From assembly GCF_004766045.1 (NCBI RefSeq), contig NZ_SPQQ01000013.1, positions 1 to 64,000 on the forward strand: DNA of 64,000 bases, given 5' to 3'. The stretch comes from Desulfosporosinus fructosivorans. Its GTDB lineage: Bacteria; Bacillota; Desulfitobacteriia; Desulfitobacteriales; Desulfitobacteriaceae. Shown here piece by piece: positions 63,601 to 64,000 of this stretch (position 1 is its first letter; every line of letters begins with the position of its first letter). A program made the position numbers and the translations under genes. The notes below the pieces were generated by a model. The model did no database searches. It worked only from the letters and a program-made list of their open reading frames with translations, and was not told where the DNA came from.

Positions 63601-64000
63601 ATGAAAATCACGAGTCGTAAATTTATAATCTTTTGGACGCTAAGTTTTTCTATATTGCTATTATACACGAACCGTGTCAGCGCAGCCTCCCCAAGTGCAC
63701 CTTCCTATGACAATCCCTCATTCAGAGTGATTGTCATAGGAAGCGCAGTCTTTCTGGTGGCGTTGTTGATGTTTATCTGGAATAGGACGCTTCAGCGACT
63801 GGTTAAACAAAAAACCAGTGAGCTATGGAATGACCTCAGGGCAAGAAAACAAGTTGAAGCAGAAATTAGAGAGTTAAATGCAGAACTCGAAAGCAAAGTC
63901 ATTGAAAGAACCTCACAGCTAGAGGATCTATATAGTGCGCTTGAACAAAGTAATGCTCTGCTTAAGGAGGAGATCGTCAAGCGAGAGAACGTTGAAGAGG
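63601..64000 (+). CDS. Membrane sensor protein, N-terminal part (runs off the window)
   Basis: Open from ATG 63601 (GGAGGG at 63586-63591) to the window end, 133 codons without stop. Signal or first TM (FIIFWTLSFSILLLY), a 25-residue loop, TM (VIVIGSAVFLVALLMFIW), then a long coiled coil (EAEIRELNAELESKVIERTS, LEDLYSALEQSN). Such a coiled coil usually leads to a PAS, histidine kinase or GGDEF domain, so this is probably a sensor kinase or diguanylate cyclase. Confidence 0.7.
   Translation, partial: MKITSRKFIIFWTLSFSILLLYTNRVSAASPSAPSYDNPSFRVIVIGSAVFLVALLMFIWNRTLQRLVKQKTSELWNDLRARKQVEAEIRELNAELESKVIERTSQLEDLYSALEQSNALLKEEIVKRENVEE

Overview
The gene content (OmpR-type two-component systems, MocR regulators, an ECF transporter under a cobalamin riboswitch, AzlCD, a VTC/DUF4956 pair, and a D-Ala-D-Lac vancomycin-resistance cluster) and the strong AGGAGG-type ribosome sites point to a low/medium-GC Gram-positive clostridium, probably a spore-forming Desulfitobacterium/Desulfosporosinus-like member of the Peptococcaceae/Desulfitobacteriaceae. 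That placement is inference; there is no rRNA here. The window is mostly an accessory region rich in resistance and efflux genes, with many decayed genes and segmental duplications but no recognisable transposase.

Layout. 0.2-5.1 kb: TetR regulator with a 17-bp inverted-repeat operator, a 14-TM MFS pump and a rifampicin-phosphotransferase/PEP-synthase-like enzyme, as one operon. 5.9-8.3 kb: a second 14-TM MFS pump behind a wrecked EmrA-like adaptor gene and a fragment of an RND adaptor. 8.4-9.9 kb: divergent SDR and MarR genes around a 20-bp inverted repeat. 9.9-12.2 kb: an SGNH-MBOAT-DHHW acyl-transfer cluster truncated in its last gene. 12.4-18.6 kb: a decaying vancomycin-resistance region. 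vanZ, vanW, the D-Ala-D-Lac ligase and vanX are intact, vanH is reduced to 43 codons, vanY is a C-terminal scrap, and vanR/vanS exist as two damaged copies. 18.7-26.7 kb: a sugar-type ABC transporter operon that also carries a HlyD adaptor and a MacB-like permease. A third copy of the vanY-vanW junction, with its promoter-region box and hairpin, lies upstream of it. 27.3-29.8 kb: a two-component system.

30.5-39.6 kb: an AI-2E-family exporter, then a module of RND pump, adaptor and two-component system. A duplicated tail of the exporter gene flanks the module, and remnants of a TIGR02679 (Wadjet-associated) gene, a UvrD-like helicase and a BlaI repressor lie at its edges. 39.6-49.0 kb: RarD, MocR, AzlCD, VOC protein, Fe-alcohol dehydrogenase, a second MocR and a GNAT. 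49.3-52.4 kb: an ECF transporter (fused EcfA, EcfT, S component) under a cobalamin riboswitch with its own terminator. 52.5-56.8 kb: an MFS pump, a secreted protein with three 63-residue repeats, and a two-component system. 57-61.2 kb: MutT, VTC domain, DUF4956 and a beta-rich lipoprotein. 61.4-62.7 kb: a CcmAB-like ABC exporter. The window ends inside a membrane sensor gene.

The most interesting signals are a 17-bp TAAG-N7-TAAG box found seven times in and around the van-derived DNA (a candidate VanR operator); the collapse of vanH inside an otherwise well-kept D-Lac operon; a leader hairpin upstream of vanW that shows a compensatory base-pair change between two copies; and paired direct repeats that bracket the 14.8-kb van/ABC segment and the 7.8-kb RND segment.
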